From positions 62,001 through 126,000 of the forward strand of contig CALCBD010000010.1 of the NCBI GenBank assembly GCA_937897985.1: a DNA stretch of 64,000 bases. Reading direction: 5' to 3'. Origin of the DNA: an uncultured Paludibacter sp. Lineage in GTDB: Bacteria > Bacteroidota > Bacteroidia > Bacteroidales > Paludibacteraceae. The notes beneath the pieces are model-generated. The model did no database searches. It was not told the origin of the DNA and saw nothing but the letters and a program-made list of their open reading frames with translations. Numbering within the stretch: the stretch's first letter is position 1; each line of letters starts with the position of its first letter. The position numbers were made by a program, and so were the translations under genes. Positions 1-9,235 of the stretch are shown piece after piece.

Positions 1-1524
1 AAAGATTTAATTTCCAATGAATTATTGTCGGATATCAATGCGTCGTTACCCGAAAAAATTAAATTGCCTGTATCGCACCCCGAGTACATTAACTCTGTTG
101 ATGAAGGTAATATCGTTCTGATTGAGGATGCTGAAGTTTGGGTAACTTTTGTTCACGAAGGCGCAGGTTATTTGAATACTTTGGGCTATTACACCCATCC
201 CAACGATAATCCGCCTGCATCAAAGGCTTCAATAACCGATGCTACAATAGTTTTTCCTAATGTATCATACAGTGGATCAGGTGGAAGTTTGATTTCTGGT
301 AACAAAGTTCAGTTATTATATCTCGATAAGGCAACAAATACATATACCACGGTTTTCCCTAAAGGTACGACCATTGCCTGGTTTTTTATTGCCAACGGCT
401 TTACAGGTAATAAAATCGGTTCGGGGTATGCAACTTACTATTCTGATAAAAGATTTAATCCTGAAAAAAATGACCAGAACAAAAAGCATAATGTTATACT
501 GAATGACACCAAAAGACAGCTGCTTCTGATTGGATTTGAGGATTTGAACCGTGAAAACGGATCGGACGAAGATTTCAATGACGGTGTGTTTTATTCAACC
601 GTCACTCCTTATACCGCTGTAAAAACCAACAATCTAAAACCACTCGATACACCGAAAAATAATGATTCGGATGGAGATGGTGTATCTGATTCGCGTGATG
701 AATATCCATACGATAGCGAAAGGGCTTTTAATAACTATTATCCCGGTAAGAATGAAGTCGGAACCCTTACTTTCGAAGATTTGTGGCCATCGAAAGGTGA
801 TTATGATTTCAACGATTTAGTACTGAATTACAACTTTAATCAGGTTACCAATGCTGCAAACCAGATAGTGGATGTTGTTTCACAGATTACAGTGAAAGCC
901 ATTGGTGCTTCGATGAGAAATCCATTCGTCATTACCTTTAATACACCTTCAGAAAATGTGAAATCTGTAACAGGTCAGAATTTATCAAAAAATATTTTCT
1001 CCCTGAATGCAAACAATACAGAAGCAAATCAAAAAAATGCTACAGTTCCGGTATTTGATGATCCTTTTAAAGTAATCGGTTTTATTGGCTCTATTGTTAA
1101 CAGTGTTAATGGAGGAGCTTATGCTGCTCCGAAAACAATAACGGTAACCACCACTTTTAAAAATCCTGTCAACTGGAACGATTTCGGAACAGCTCCTTAC
1201 AACCCGTTCATTGTTAAAAACGGAGTGCGCGGAAACGAAATTCATCTACCGGGAAGTTTACCAACCGATTTAGCTGATAAAACTTTGTTCGGAACTTTTG
1301 ATGATGAGTCAAGCATTGCTGCCGGAAAGTACTATGTGTCAGAAAAATATCTTCCCTGGGCAATGAATATCCCGGTTGATTTCGAATATCCGGTAGAAAA
1401 GGAAAGTATTTCAAATGTGTATTTGATGATGAAAGAATGGGCGCTGAGCAAAGGTTACAATTATATGGATTGGTATCTCGATAAGCCCGGATACCGCAAT
1501 TATAATAAAATTTTTAAAAAATAA
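1..1524 (+). CDS. LruC domain-containing protein, 5' end cut off by the window
   Basis: The reading frame is open to base 1 (KDLISNELLSDIN...), so the first in-frame TTG at 25 is not a real start and the N-terminus lies outside the window. About 508 residues are visible. The middle carries an acidic segment ending in DEDFNDGVFY, typical of the DUF4114-like half of these proteins. It is followed by a calcium-binding-like DSDGDGVSDSRDEYPYD stretch and then the LruC domain proper, with TFEDLWPSKGDYDFNDLV. LruC proteins are secreted Bacteroidota proteins of unknown role, probably cell-surface and calcium-binding. The DxDxDG run supports calcium binding by analogy only. The gene precedes the polysaccharide locus, but a hairpin and a 140-bp gap separate the two, so a shared function is not shown. 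Confidence 0.85.
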   Translation, partial: KDLISNELLSDINASLPEKIKLPVSHPEYINSVDEGNIVLIEDAEVWVTFVHEGAGYLNTLGYYTHPNDNPPASKASITDATIVFPNVSYSGSGGSLISGNKVQLLYLDKATNTYTTVFPKGTTIAWFFIANGFTGNKIGSGYATYYSDKRFNPEKNDQNKKHNVILNDTKRQLLLIGFEDLNRENGSDEDFNDGVFYSTVTPYTAVKTNNLKPLDTPKNNDSDGDGVSDSRDEYPYDSERAFNNYYPGKNEVGTLTFEDLWPSKGDYDFNDLVLNYNFNQVTNAANQIVDVVSQITVKAIGASMRNPFVITFNTPSENVKSVTGQNLSKNIFSLNANNTEANQKNATVPVFDDPFKVIGFIGSIVNSVNGGAYAAPKTITVTTTFKNPVNWNDFGTAPYNPFIVKNGVRGNEIHLPGSLPTDLADKTLFGTFDDESSIAAGKYYVSEKYLPWAMNIPVDFEYPVEKESISNVYLMMKEWALSKGYNYMDWYLDKPGYRNYNKIFKK

Positions 1525-1559
1525 CCTAAGGGTTTTGCAATTAATTTGCAAAAAAAAAT

Positions 1560-1567
1560 TACTTTTG
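1560..1567 (+). promoter_or_regulatory. Possible -7 promoter box (TACTTTTG) for the response regulator
   Basis: TACTTTTG matches the Bacteroidota TAnnTTTG box. The nearest TTTG upstream (1534-1537) is 22 bases away, longer than the usual 19-20, so this is a weak call. The 1585-1621 hairpin would lie in the leader. Confidence 0.3.
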
Positions 1568-1584
1568 AAAAATGAATTCTGATT

Positions 1585-1621
1585 AAAGTCAAACGTTACC
1601 TCAAAAAGTTCGTTTGACTTT
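1585..1621. terminator. 11-bp perfect stem-loop, possible terminator
   Basis: AAAGTCAAACG at 1585-1595 pairs perfectly with CGTTTGACTTT at 1611-1621, with a 15-nt loop. It lies 60 bases past the LruC stop and 45 bases before the receiver gene. The right arm is not followed by a clean T run, so it may be a weak terminator or a leader structure of the next transcript. Confidence 0.4.
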
Positions 1622-1665
1622 GATTGTTTCTGAATTTGATGGTCAATTGATAAATATGTAAATTA

Positions 1666-2031
1666 ATGAAAAAGAAAATTTTAATTGTTGATGACAAAAC
1701 TGAATTCCGAAGATTAACCAAAACAATTCTTTCGGGAGCCTATGACGTCGAAAGCGCCGAAAATGGTATCGATGCTTTGTCACTGCTTCAAAGTGGTTAT
1801 TTACCTGATTTAATCGTCAGTGATTTATTAATGCCGGTACTTAGTGGAAAGGATTTTGTCGATCAGTTGAAATCAACAGGTGCATGGAAGGAAATTCCGG
1901 TAATTATTCTCTCGAGTATCGATAAAAGCGACGAAAAAATCAAGCTTATTAAGATGGGTGCCGACGATTATCTTGAAAAACCGTATAATCCTCACGAATT
2001 ATTAGCCCGTATTGAAAAATTACTTAAGTAG
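1666..2031 (+). CDS. Stand-alone response regulator receiver domain (CheY-like)
   Basis: This 121-residue protein is a single receiver domain with nothing appended. The acidic pair D9-D10, the phospho-acceptor D53 (in VSDLLMP), the Ser pair 83-84 at the switch Ser/Thr position and K105-P106 are all present, so it should be phosphorylatable by a histidine kinase. No kinase is in the window. It is transcribed toward the polysaccharide locus and ends 61 bases before the sugar transferase gene, whose own N-terminus looks like a degenerate receiver. A role in controlling polysaccharide production is an inference from position. It has no DNA-binding output domain, so it would act by protein contact. 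Confidence 0.9.
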   Translation: MKKKILIVDDKTEFRRLTKTILSGAYDVESAENGIDALSLLQSGYLPDLIVSDLLMPVLSGKDFVDQLKSTGAWKEIPVIILSSIDKSDEKIKLIKMGADDYLEKPYNPHELLARIEKLLK

Positions 2032-2092
2032 TTTATATTTTATTATTTACCTTGAATTCTGTTACCCGAAATGATCAATTAATCAGATTTTT

Positions 2093-3217
2093 ATGAAATA
2101 TAATGTCGCTTATCTCGGTCAGGACAAAGAAATAATCAGCAGCTTATCAGTCCAGATTCCGCAATTCGAACTTACTGTGTATGAAAAGCCCTTTGATTCG
2201 ACAAAATTTCCGGATACAATTGATTTAGTTATTTTTGAAGAAAACGATGATGATAATCAACTCATTGATATTAAGGAGCTGGTAAATAATCTCAGAAACA
2301 GGCAGGTTGTTTTTTTCGTTATCAGAGAAAAAATTGAGGCAAATCAATATCTGAATACGGGGATTCATGATGTTTTTAAGCGCGATTTTAATGCCGGTGA
2401 TATTGTTAAACGATTTGAATTTATTAAATCGAATTACGATGCATTATTAAAAGTAAAAAAGGAAAATCTGGCATCCTTTAAACTCCCCTGTTGGAAGAGA
2501 ATATTTGATATAATCTTCGCTTCTGTTGTACTATTAATCCTCTCTCCGGTATTTTTGATAATAATTATTGCCATCAGTGTCGAATCAAAAGGTAAATTTT
2601 ATTATGCATCACCCCGAATCGGGACCGGATATAAAGTGTTTGGTTTTCTGAAATTCAGGAGCATGTATACAGATGCCGATAAACGCGTCGACGAGTTGAT
2701 GAAAAAAAATCAATATCAAAAAGTTAATGCTGAAGAGCCTGAAAAAATTGTCTTTGAACAAATTAATGAAGGTGATACTGTGTTGATTAATGATGATGGT
2801 TTTATTTCGGAAAATAAAGTTAAGAAATTAAAAGCTGAGAAGCGTGAAAATGCTTTCTTTAAAGTAGCCAATGACCCCAGAATCACAAAAGTAGGCCGGA
2901 TTCTGCGTAACACAAGTATCGATGAATTACCACAGTTTATCAATGTTTTAAAGGGTGATATGTCCATTGTCGGCAATCGTCCGTTGCCATTGTACGAAGC
3001 TGAATTGTTAACTACCGATCAGTGGTCGAAACGCTTTCTGGCACCGGCAGGCATTACAGGTTTGTGGCAGGTGACCAAAAGGGGAGGAGCAAATGTAATG
3101 TCGGCCGATGATCGAAAACAACTGGACATTGAATATGCTGAGAATTTCTCATTCTGGTATGACATCAAAATTTTACTAAAGACAATTCCTGCAATGATCC
3201 AACATGAAAATGTATAA
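2093..3217 (+). CDS. Polyprenyl-phosphate sugar-1-phosphate transferase with receiver-like N-terminus
   Basis: Residues about 130-374 form the bacterial sugar transferase (WbaP/WcaJ/PglC-like) domain. They include KRIFDIIFASVVLLILSPVF with a membrane helix, the catalytic-type FLKFRSMY segment, DPRITKVGRILRNTSIDELPQ, and GDMSIVGNRPLP. Such enzymes load the first sugar phosphate onto undecaprenyl phosphate at the inner membrane and so start repeat-unit assembly. A charged insert of roughly 60 residues (about 198-258) sits inside the domain. Residues 1-120 have the beta-alpha spacing of a receiver domain, but Glu49 occupies the phospho-acceptor position in DLVIFEE and the Lys-Pro pair is not preserved. 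The 3' end overlaps the next gene by 14 bases, so translation is probably coupled. Confidence 0.9.
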   Translation: MKYNVAYLGQDKEIISSLSVQIPQFELTVYEKPFDSTKFPDTIDLVIFEENDDDNQLIDIKELVNNLRNRQVVFFVIREKIEANQYLNTGIHDVFKRDFNAGDIVKRFEFIKSNYDALLKVKKENLASFKLPCWKRIFDIIFASVVLLILSPVFLIIIIAISVESKGKFYYASPRIGTGYKVFGFLKFRSMYTDADKRVDELMKKNQYQKVNAEEPEKIVFEQINEGDTVLINDDGFISENKVKKLKAEKRENAFFKVANDPRITKVGRILRNTSIDELPQFINVLKGDMSIVGNRPLPLYEAELLTTDQWSKRFLAPAGITGLWQVTKRGGANVMSADDRKQLDIEYAENFSFWYDIKILLKTIPAMIQHENV

Positions 3218-3980
3218 AATTATGTCTAAATCAGGTTTAACGTTCATCTTTATTCTATCGTTTATCAGTTTTAACCTGACTGATATTGCGGCACAGGCAA
3301 CCAAAAATATATCAGTAAATGATACATTATCAGTTGATACAAGTCTGTATAACATTCAATTGCCTTCATTGCAGACTTTCATCGATGCAGGATTAAAAAA
3401 TTCGCCTCTGATCAGGATTGATGACAATGAAATTGAGCAAAATATTCAAAAATTAAAAATTATCAAAAGTGCCTGGACGGACAATATCTTTATCGAAGGG
3501 CTGACAAAGTTTGGTTTATTTAATCAGTTAATCATTTCGGGCGAAGCCGGAACAACTAATGAAGTCGGTTTACAATCGGCCAACCAACAATTTAACTATT
3601 ATACCGGCCTGTCGATGAAAATTCCTTTATCTGATTTTCTGAACAGGAAAAAATCGATAAAGATAATTAACAGGGATTTAGACAACTCTAAATTAAAAAA
3701 ACAACAATTAGTTAATGATTTTAAATTATTAATCATTGATCAGTATTACAAAGTTGTAAATCTGAAGGAAGTATTCAGTTTTTTGGTAGAGGACATTCAA
3801 TCAAAAGAAATCTCATTTCTGAAAGCCGAAAAAGACCTCGAATGTGGTGCGGTTTCTATTGTCGATTTTTCGAATATTGTCACTGAACGCCGAAAGTCAA
3901 GAGAAAGTTATTACAAAACAAAAAATGAATTATTATCAGAGTTTTATAAACTACAAATAATAACGGGTTTAAATTTTTAA
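3204..3980 (+). CDS. Half-length TolC-family outer membrane protein
   Basis: The start codon lies inside the sugar transferase gene. A second ATG four codons in (MSKSGLTF) gives a cleaner signal peptide, with a hydrophobic stretch ending near DIAAQA. The mature part is helical and charged, and ends with YKLQIITGLNF, which resembles the end of a TolC repeat (LxxLTGL). At 258 residues it is about half the 420-490 residues usual for TolC, so it holds one repeat rather than two. Neither the preceding nor the following sequence supplies the missing half, because the Wzc-like gene starts 9 bases later. It sits where an outer-membrane exporter gene would be expected. Export of the polysaccharide is an inference. 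Confidence 0.7.
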   Translation: MKMYKIMSKSGLTFIFILSFISFNLTDIAAQATKNISVNDTLSVDTSLYNIQLPSLQTFIDAGLKNSPLIRIDDNEIEQNIQKLKIIKSAWTDNIFIEGLTKFGLFNQLIISGEAGTTNEVGLQSANQQFNYYTGLSMKIPLSDFLNRKKSIKIINRDLDNSKLKKQQLVNDFKLLIIDQYYKVVNLKEVFSFLVEDIQSKEISFLKAEKDLECGAVSIVDFSNIVTERRKSRESYYKTKNELLSEFYKLQIITGLNF

Positions 3981-3988
3981 CAATTCAG

Positions 3989-6112
3989 ATGAATATTCTT
4001 CAATTCATAAAGCTTTTAGCGTCAAAATTGATTTATTTAATTATACTACCAATTTTAGCTGCAGTAATCGTTTTTTTTATAACTCAACATTTACCACTCT
4101 CGTACAGTACGGATGTAACTCTTTTCACCGGCATAACATCCAATTCGGGTGTTGTGGTTGATAATGTCAGAGTTGATAATTATGCTACTCAAAATGAATA
4201 CAATAACATCCTTGAGATGATGAACTCGAATGATATTCTCGAGGAAGTTTCAATCAAATTGTTAACACAACATCTTTTACTTTCGAAACCACAGAAAGAC
4301 ATTATCTCTGAAAATGCTTTTAATGAAATAAATAATATTACTCCTGCTGAAGTCAAAAAATTGATAGTAAAGGGCAATTTTAACCAAAGCTATAATAATC
4401 TGAAAAACTATGTTAAACAGGACAGAAACAACTTTATTTATAGTTTACTTAATTTCGATAATCCCTATTACAGTTTTAAATCATTGAGAAATATTAAACA
4501 TGACAGGTTGAACAACAGTGATTTAATAAGAATTTCGTACCAGAGTTCCGATCCCGGAATTTCATATAATACCGTTAAATTTCTAAGCGAAGTTTTCATT
4601 GAACGATACAGACTGCTGAAAGTAACTCAGACCGGCTCTGCAGTAGAGTATTTTGAGAAGAAGCTCAAAGAGTCGGAAGATAAAATTAATAAGGCCGAAG
4701 ATGAATTAATGAAATTCAATATCGACAACAGCATTATTAATTACTATGAGCAGACCAAACAAACCACTACCCAACAGCAGGAAATTGAACTCAGATTACA
4801 GGAAAGAAAGATGGGTATTGAATCTTCAAAGGCTGTTTTCGAAAGGTTGGATCAGGAGGTTTCTAATCGTTTTAAAAACAATAAAAGGACTACACGAATT
4901 CTCGATTTAAGGAATCAGATCATTGAAAATGCCAATATTATATTTAACAAAGAATTAAATAATAAACCAACTGATAATGTTCAACTGAGTAAACTGAAAA
5001 TCAGGCAAAGAACATTAGAACAAAACCTCTCGAACACAATTGATTCGGTATATATTTTTGAATCAAAGAGTCAGGGAGTGGAATCGCAGAAAATGCTGGG
5101 TGAATGGCTGGATGCTCTGAAAGATTATGTCGGTAGTTCGGCAATTTATAATTCAATGCTCGAAAGGCATAAGGACTTCCTGAAACAATACAAACTTTAT
5201 GCTCCGTTGGGGGCTACTGTTGCTCACATCGAAAGAGAAATTGATGTTAACGAAAGGGAATATATTGAGATTCTGCACAATTTAAGTCTGGCTAAGTTAA
5301 AACAACAAAACGGAGAATTGTTATCCAAAATGACAGTTATAGCAGAACCAAAATTTCCTATAAATGCCAATCCATCAAAAAGAAAAGTTTATATCATCAT
5401 CGGTGCTCTGCTGACACTGGTTCTTTATATTATTGGTTTGTTGCTGGTCGAATTACTTGACAGAAGGGTACGGACCCCTGAGAACCTTGAGAAATATTCA
5501 GGTATTGAAGTGATTAGTGCATATTGTAATCCGAAAATAAAAAATGAAAACCTTAGTCTGAATGAGATTTCAAAAAAATCGACTTCCTATCTGTACGAAA
5601 AAATCAGGGTTTTACTTGCAGAAAATGATTTTGTAAAAATTCAGGTGTTTTCAAATTGGGAAAATCCCGAAAAACAAATGGTAACGGAACTTTTAGATGG
5701 AGAACTTCAAAAACACGGTTACAAAGGTCAGGTTATCAATTTCAAAACCGATGATAGTTCAGATACAGACACTTCGCTGTACTTTAAAGCCGATACTTAT
5801 GAGAAGATTGTAAAAAATTCCGGTAATTACGATTATGTCATTGTGGTATTGCCTCCCGTTTCCGACGGATTTCAGAATCAGGTTTTACTCAAACAGGGGA
5901 ATTTTAATATTTTTGTTTTCGATGCTGATTCAACTTGGATGAATGCTGACACGTTTAATGTTAAAAAGATTATCAATGCAATCAATGCCGGAATATTCGC
6001 AGTATTAACAAATGCAATTCCCGACCATTTGGAATCTTTGTTCGGTGAAATTCCCAAAAAGAGATCAGTGCTCAGAGTTTCTGCAAAAAAGATAATTAAA
6101 AGGTTTACTTAA
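3989..6112 (+). CDS. Wzz/Wzc-like polysaccharide co-polymerase with degenerate kinase domain
   Basis: A Wzz-type N-terminus has a membrane helix at about residues 12-32. A long periplasmic coiled-coil region follows, then a second helix at about 466-487, ending in the cytoplasmic ELLDRRVRTPENLEKYSG typical of GumC/Wzc proteins. These control chain length and coordinate export. The final 200 residues align by pattern with the BY-kinase domain. However, the P-loop position reads SNWENPEKQM (555-564) with no GKS/T, and the Walker B position reads DYVIVVLPPV (615-624), without the Asp of DTPP. There is no C-terminal tyrosine cluster. The domain is therefore probably inactive as a kinase. It is tightly packed behind the TolC-like gene. 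Confidence 0.85.
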   Translation: MNILQFIKLLASKLIYLIILPILAAVIVFFITQHLPLSYSTDVTLFTGITSNSGVVVDNVRVDNYATQNEYNNILEMMNSNDILEEVSIKLLTQHLLLSKPQKDIISENAFNEINNITPAEVKKLIVKGNFNQSYNNLKNYVKQDRNNFIYSLLNFDNPYYSFKSLRNIKHDRLNNSDLIRISYQSSDPGISYNTVKFLSEVFIERYRLLKVTQTGSAVEYFEKKLKESEDKINKAEDELMKFNIDNSIINYYEQTKQTTTQQQEIELRLQERKMGIESSKAVFERLDQEVSNRFKNNKRTTRILDLRNQIIENANIIFNKELNNKPTDNVQLSKLKIRQRTLEQNLSNTIDSVYIFESKSQGVESQKMLGEWLDALKDYVGSSAIYNSMLERHKDFLKQYKLYAPLGATVAHIEREIDVNEREYIEILHNLSLAKLKQQNGELLSKMTVIAEPKFPINANPSKRKVYIIIGALLTLVLYIIGLLLVELLDRRVRTPENLEKYSGIEVISAYCNPKIKNENLSLNEISKKSTSYLYEKIRVLLAENDFVKIQVFSNWENPEKQMVTELLDGELQKHGYKGQVINFKTDDSSDTDTSLYFKADTYEKIVKNSGNYDYVIVVLPPVSDGFQNQVLLKQGNFNIFVFDADSTWMNADTFNVKKIINAINAGIFAVLTNAIPDHLESLFGEIPKKRSVLRVSAKKIIKRFT

Positions 6113-6222
6113 TTTAGCTTTTAAGTCAGATAGCTGTTTCAGAGCAGTTTATCTTGATTTCTTTTACTTTAATAGAGGTTGACGATCAGTAGGATGATAA
6201 CATTTTTCAGAAAAATTTTTAA

Positions 6223-7572
6223 ATGATAAAAAAACTCTCAAATATATTCAAAACTTCGAATAACCTGCATTCTGTCACCGGAAATGTTCTTTACGCCGGA
6301 TTTGGTATGATACTTTTCGTATTTATGCTCAGAACCGTTGATAAAGAATTGTACGGGAAATGGATAATTGTACTGACAACATTTAATCTTTTGGATATAT
6401 TCAGGGTGGGTTTAACAGGAACCGGTGCCATAAGGGCTATATCAACTACAACCGGTATTGAACAATACAGAAATATAGCTGCATCTTACTATTTAAGTCT
6501 GTTGATAAGCATTATTTTAAGTTGTATTTTTATCCCTTCGTATTTCATTTTGCATTCGTTCTTTGAAAATAGTTATTATATCCCTGTTTTGCTTTTTTAT
6601 CCCTTCATGGCGTTTTCAAATCTCGCACATTCACAGGCTACAAATTATAATCAGGGGATTGTTAATTTTAAAAAAGTGCTGATAATCAGATCTTCAGTAG
6701 GCTTTTTAAATCTTTTGTTTATAAGTTCTTATATATATTTTTTTGACGAAACACTTGAGGGTATCGTCTTTTCATATTGTTTGTCCGACCTCGTAACATC
6801 CTTGTACGTAATTATGAAAAACTGGGATGGAAACCGGTATTTAAAGTATTTTGATTTCAAAAGCATAAAAGAGTTATTGAATTTTGGCAAATATTCCACA
6901 GCAAGTTTAATAGGCAGTAATTTGCTGAGAAGCAGTGATACATTTATTCTTAGTTTATCTCCGTTCTTTGGTGCTGCAGGTGTTGCAATCTATTCAATTC
7001 CAATGAAATTTGTCGAAATGATAGAGATACCACTCCGAAGCTTAACATCAACGGCATTTCCGAAATTTTCACTTGCATTTCAGGAAAGTAAAGATAAATT
7101 TATTGATGTTTTCAGTAATTACCTGTCTCTGGCAGTAATTATACTTCTTCCGGTAGTAATTCTCATTCCGTTTTTGTCGGAACCTTTATTACTGCTTTTT
7201 GGTGGTAAGAATTACATTCAAAGTATTGAACTGCAAAAAAACATTTTATATGTATTGACACTTTATATCTTTTTTCTGCCATTTGACCGTTTTTCAGGTA
7301 TTTCGTTGATGTCATTCAACCGACCTGACGTCAATTTTATAAAAGTATTAGTAATGCTTACCTGCAATATTATTTTCGATATTCTGGCCATTTTTGTTTT
7401 TAAGTCGTTGGTAATGGTTGCATTAGGTTCAGTATTATTTACAATCGCCGGTATTATTCTGGGTTTTGTACAATTAAACAGGTATACCGGTCTTACCCTG
7501 AACCAAACCTTTAAAGAATTAAAATTCAGATCTGTTTTTATTGTCAAAAATCATTTTTTAGGTTTGAAATAA
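6223..7572 (+). CDS. wzx: Wzx-type polysaccharide flippase (MATE/MVF-like membrane protein)
   Basis: This 449-residue protein is almost wholly hydrophobic with about 12-14 predicted membrane helices. It has the family-typical early GNVLYAGFGMILFVFMLRTVD segment and a central FGKYSTASLIGSNLLRSSDTFIL segment. Proteins of this kind move undecaprenyl-linked repeat units across the inner membrane. Its place between the chain-length protein and a Wzy-like protein fits the Wzx/Wzy-dependent pathway. The gap to the previous gene is 110 bases with no clear promoter or terminator. Exact substrate cannot be read from the sequence. Confidence 0.85.
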   Translation: MIKKLSNIFKTSNNLHSVTGNVLYAGFGMILFVFMLRTVDKELYGKWIIVLTTFNLLDIFRVGLTGTGAIRAISTTTGIEQYRNIAASYYLSLLISIILSCIFIPSYFILHSFFENSYYIPVLLFYPFMAFSNLAHSQATNYNQGIVNFKKVLIIRSSVGFLNLLFISSYIYFFDETLEGIVFSYCLSDLVTSLYVIMKNWDGNRYLKYFDFKSIKELLNFGKYSTASLIGSNLLRSSDTFILSLSPFFGAAGVAIYSIPMKFVEMIEIPLRSLTSTAFPKFSLAFQESKDKFIDVFSNYLSLAVIILLPVVILIPFLSEPLLLLFGGKNYIQSIELQKNILYVLTLYIFFLPFDRFSGISLMSFNRPDVNFIKVLVMLTCNIIFDILAIFVFKSLVMVALGSVLFTIAGIILGFVQLNRYTGLTLNQTFKELKFRSVFIVKNHFLGLK

Positions 7573-7594
7573 TATATGTTTATCAATCAGTAAG

Positions 7595-9037
7595 ATGAGT
7601 AAAAAGACAGATATAAAAATAAACAAATCAATCGTGACAGTTGTATGCATAATTATGCTTACAGTAGCCTTTTATTTTATATCCAGAGACAATATCTTAC
7701 CTTCGTTAATATTCCTTATTTTACCAATACCGGTTTTAATATTTTATATTCTGATAACAAGACCCAGAATTGCATTTATCAGTGTTTTGTTTGCTAATTA
7801 TTTTGCAGTCGGGCTATCGAGATATATTCCTTTGCCAATGGGACTTTCGGTCGATGCTTTACTTCTTTTGGCGTGGGTTTCACTAATATTCAGTCAGTTT
7901 AATGAAAAAGTTGAGTGGCAAAAGGCAGGAAAGGATTATACTTACTTTGCAATTGTCTGGTTTTTAATGACCTTTTTCCAACTTTTTAATCCTGAGGCTG
8001 TTAGTCGTGAAGCATGGTTTTATGCAATGAGGGCACAGGGTTTATACATTGTGATGACCATACCGATGGTCTATATCTTATTTAACAGGCCAAAGGACCT
8101 GAAATTCTTTATTACATTATGTGCCTGGTTTACACTGCTCGCTGTTATGAAGGGCTTAATGCAGAAATATTACGGAGTTGACCAGTGGGAGAGGGAATGG
8201 CTGAATCAACCGGGTAATTTCAGAACACATATCTTATTCGGACAATTGAGGGTTTTTTCTTTCTTTTCCGATGCCGGGACTTACGGAAGTTCAATGGGCT
8301 ACTTTGGTTCGGTATTTATTATACTGGCAATTCACGAAATTAAAAAAAGCAGAAAGTTCTTTTTCTTTGCAGTTGGAATTTTATCACTTTATGCCATGTT
8401 TATATCCGGAACACGAAGTGCGATTGCTGTTCCGTTAACAAGTCTTGCCATTTACACAATTCTTACCAAAAAAGTAAAAATAATGGTTTTTATGGGTATC
8501 ATTGTTTTTGGTATTTTCTTTTTTTTCAAATATACTACCATCGGGCAGGGAAATTATGATATAAGGCGTTTACGTAGTGCTTTTGACGATGATAATGCAT
8601 CACTTAATGTAAGGCTTGAAAATAGAAAACTATTTGCCGAATATTTAAAATCAAGACCATTTGGCGGAGGAATCGGTTCTTCCGGCAATTGGGGGATGCG
8701 CTTTAGTCCGGATACTTTTCTGGCCCAAACAGCTACTGATGGCTGGTACATTCAGCTTTGGGCCGAGCAGGGTATTGTCGGTCTGACGTTTTATCTGATA
8801 TTTCTTTTTTATGGAGCTTCAAAATCCACCTATCTGGTGTTTTTTAAAATCAGAAACAGAAATTACCTTTATCCGGCTATTGCGTTTACAAGCGGTTTAT
8901 TTGGTTTAATGGTATCTTCGTACAGTGCTTCAAGTCTGGGACAAATGCCCAATACGATTATTGTATTTACGAGTATAACTTTAATTTCTTTAATGCCCGA
9001 ATGGGAAAAATCCGGAAAGGAGTTAAATGAGGATTGA
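7595..9037 (+). CDS. O-antigen polymerase/ligase family membrane protein (Wzy- or WaaL-like)
   Basis: This 480-residue protein has about 10-12 hydrophobic helices. It carries the family landmark SGTRSAIAVPL followed by a large outer loop with RLENRKLFAEYLKSRPFGGGIGSSGNW. The RPFGxG motif and the preceding arginine-rich segment are typical of O-antigen ligase (Wzy_C) domains. In this setting it most likely polymerises repeat units (Wzy), although WaaL-type ligation cannot be excluded by sequence alone. It follows the flippase by 22 bases and is surely in the same transcript. Confidence 0.85.
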   Translation: MSKKTDIKINKSIVTVVCIIMLTVAFYFISRDNILPSLIFLILPIPVLIFYILITRPRIAFISVLFANYFAVGLSRYIPLPMGLSVDALLLLAWVSLIFSQFNEKVEWQKAGKDYTYFAIVWFLMTFFQLFNPEAVSREAWFYAMRAQGLYIVMTIPMVYILFNRPKDLKFFITLCAWFTLLAVMKGLMQKYYGVDQWEREWLNQPGNFRTHILFGQLRVFSFFSDAGTYGSSMGYFGSVFIILAIHEIKKSRKFFFFAVGILSLYAMFISGTRSAIAVPLTSLAIYTILTKKVKIMVFMGIIVFGIFFFFKYTTIGQGNYDIRRLRSAFDDDNASLNVRLENRKLFAEYLKSRPFGGGIGSSGNWGMRFSPDTFLAQTATDGWYIQLWAEQGIVGLTFYLIFLFYGASKSTYLVFFKIRNRNYLYPAIAFTSGLFGLMVSSYSASSLGQMPNTIIVFTSITLISLMPEWEKSGKELNED

Positions 9038-9235
9038 AAATTTCACAGATACTTTTTACCTTATTTTAGTTTTAACTTATAATATGTCTGTAAATCAATA
9101 ATTTATAAAATCAGAATGTTGTGATAATTTATTTTCGAGGTTTAATTCTGAACCAGCCTAATAAAAACACAAAAACTGAGTAAAAATAACAAGTGAGACA
9201 AATGAAACATAAACACGTAAAATTTCAGTAAAAAG

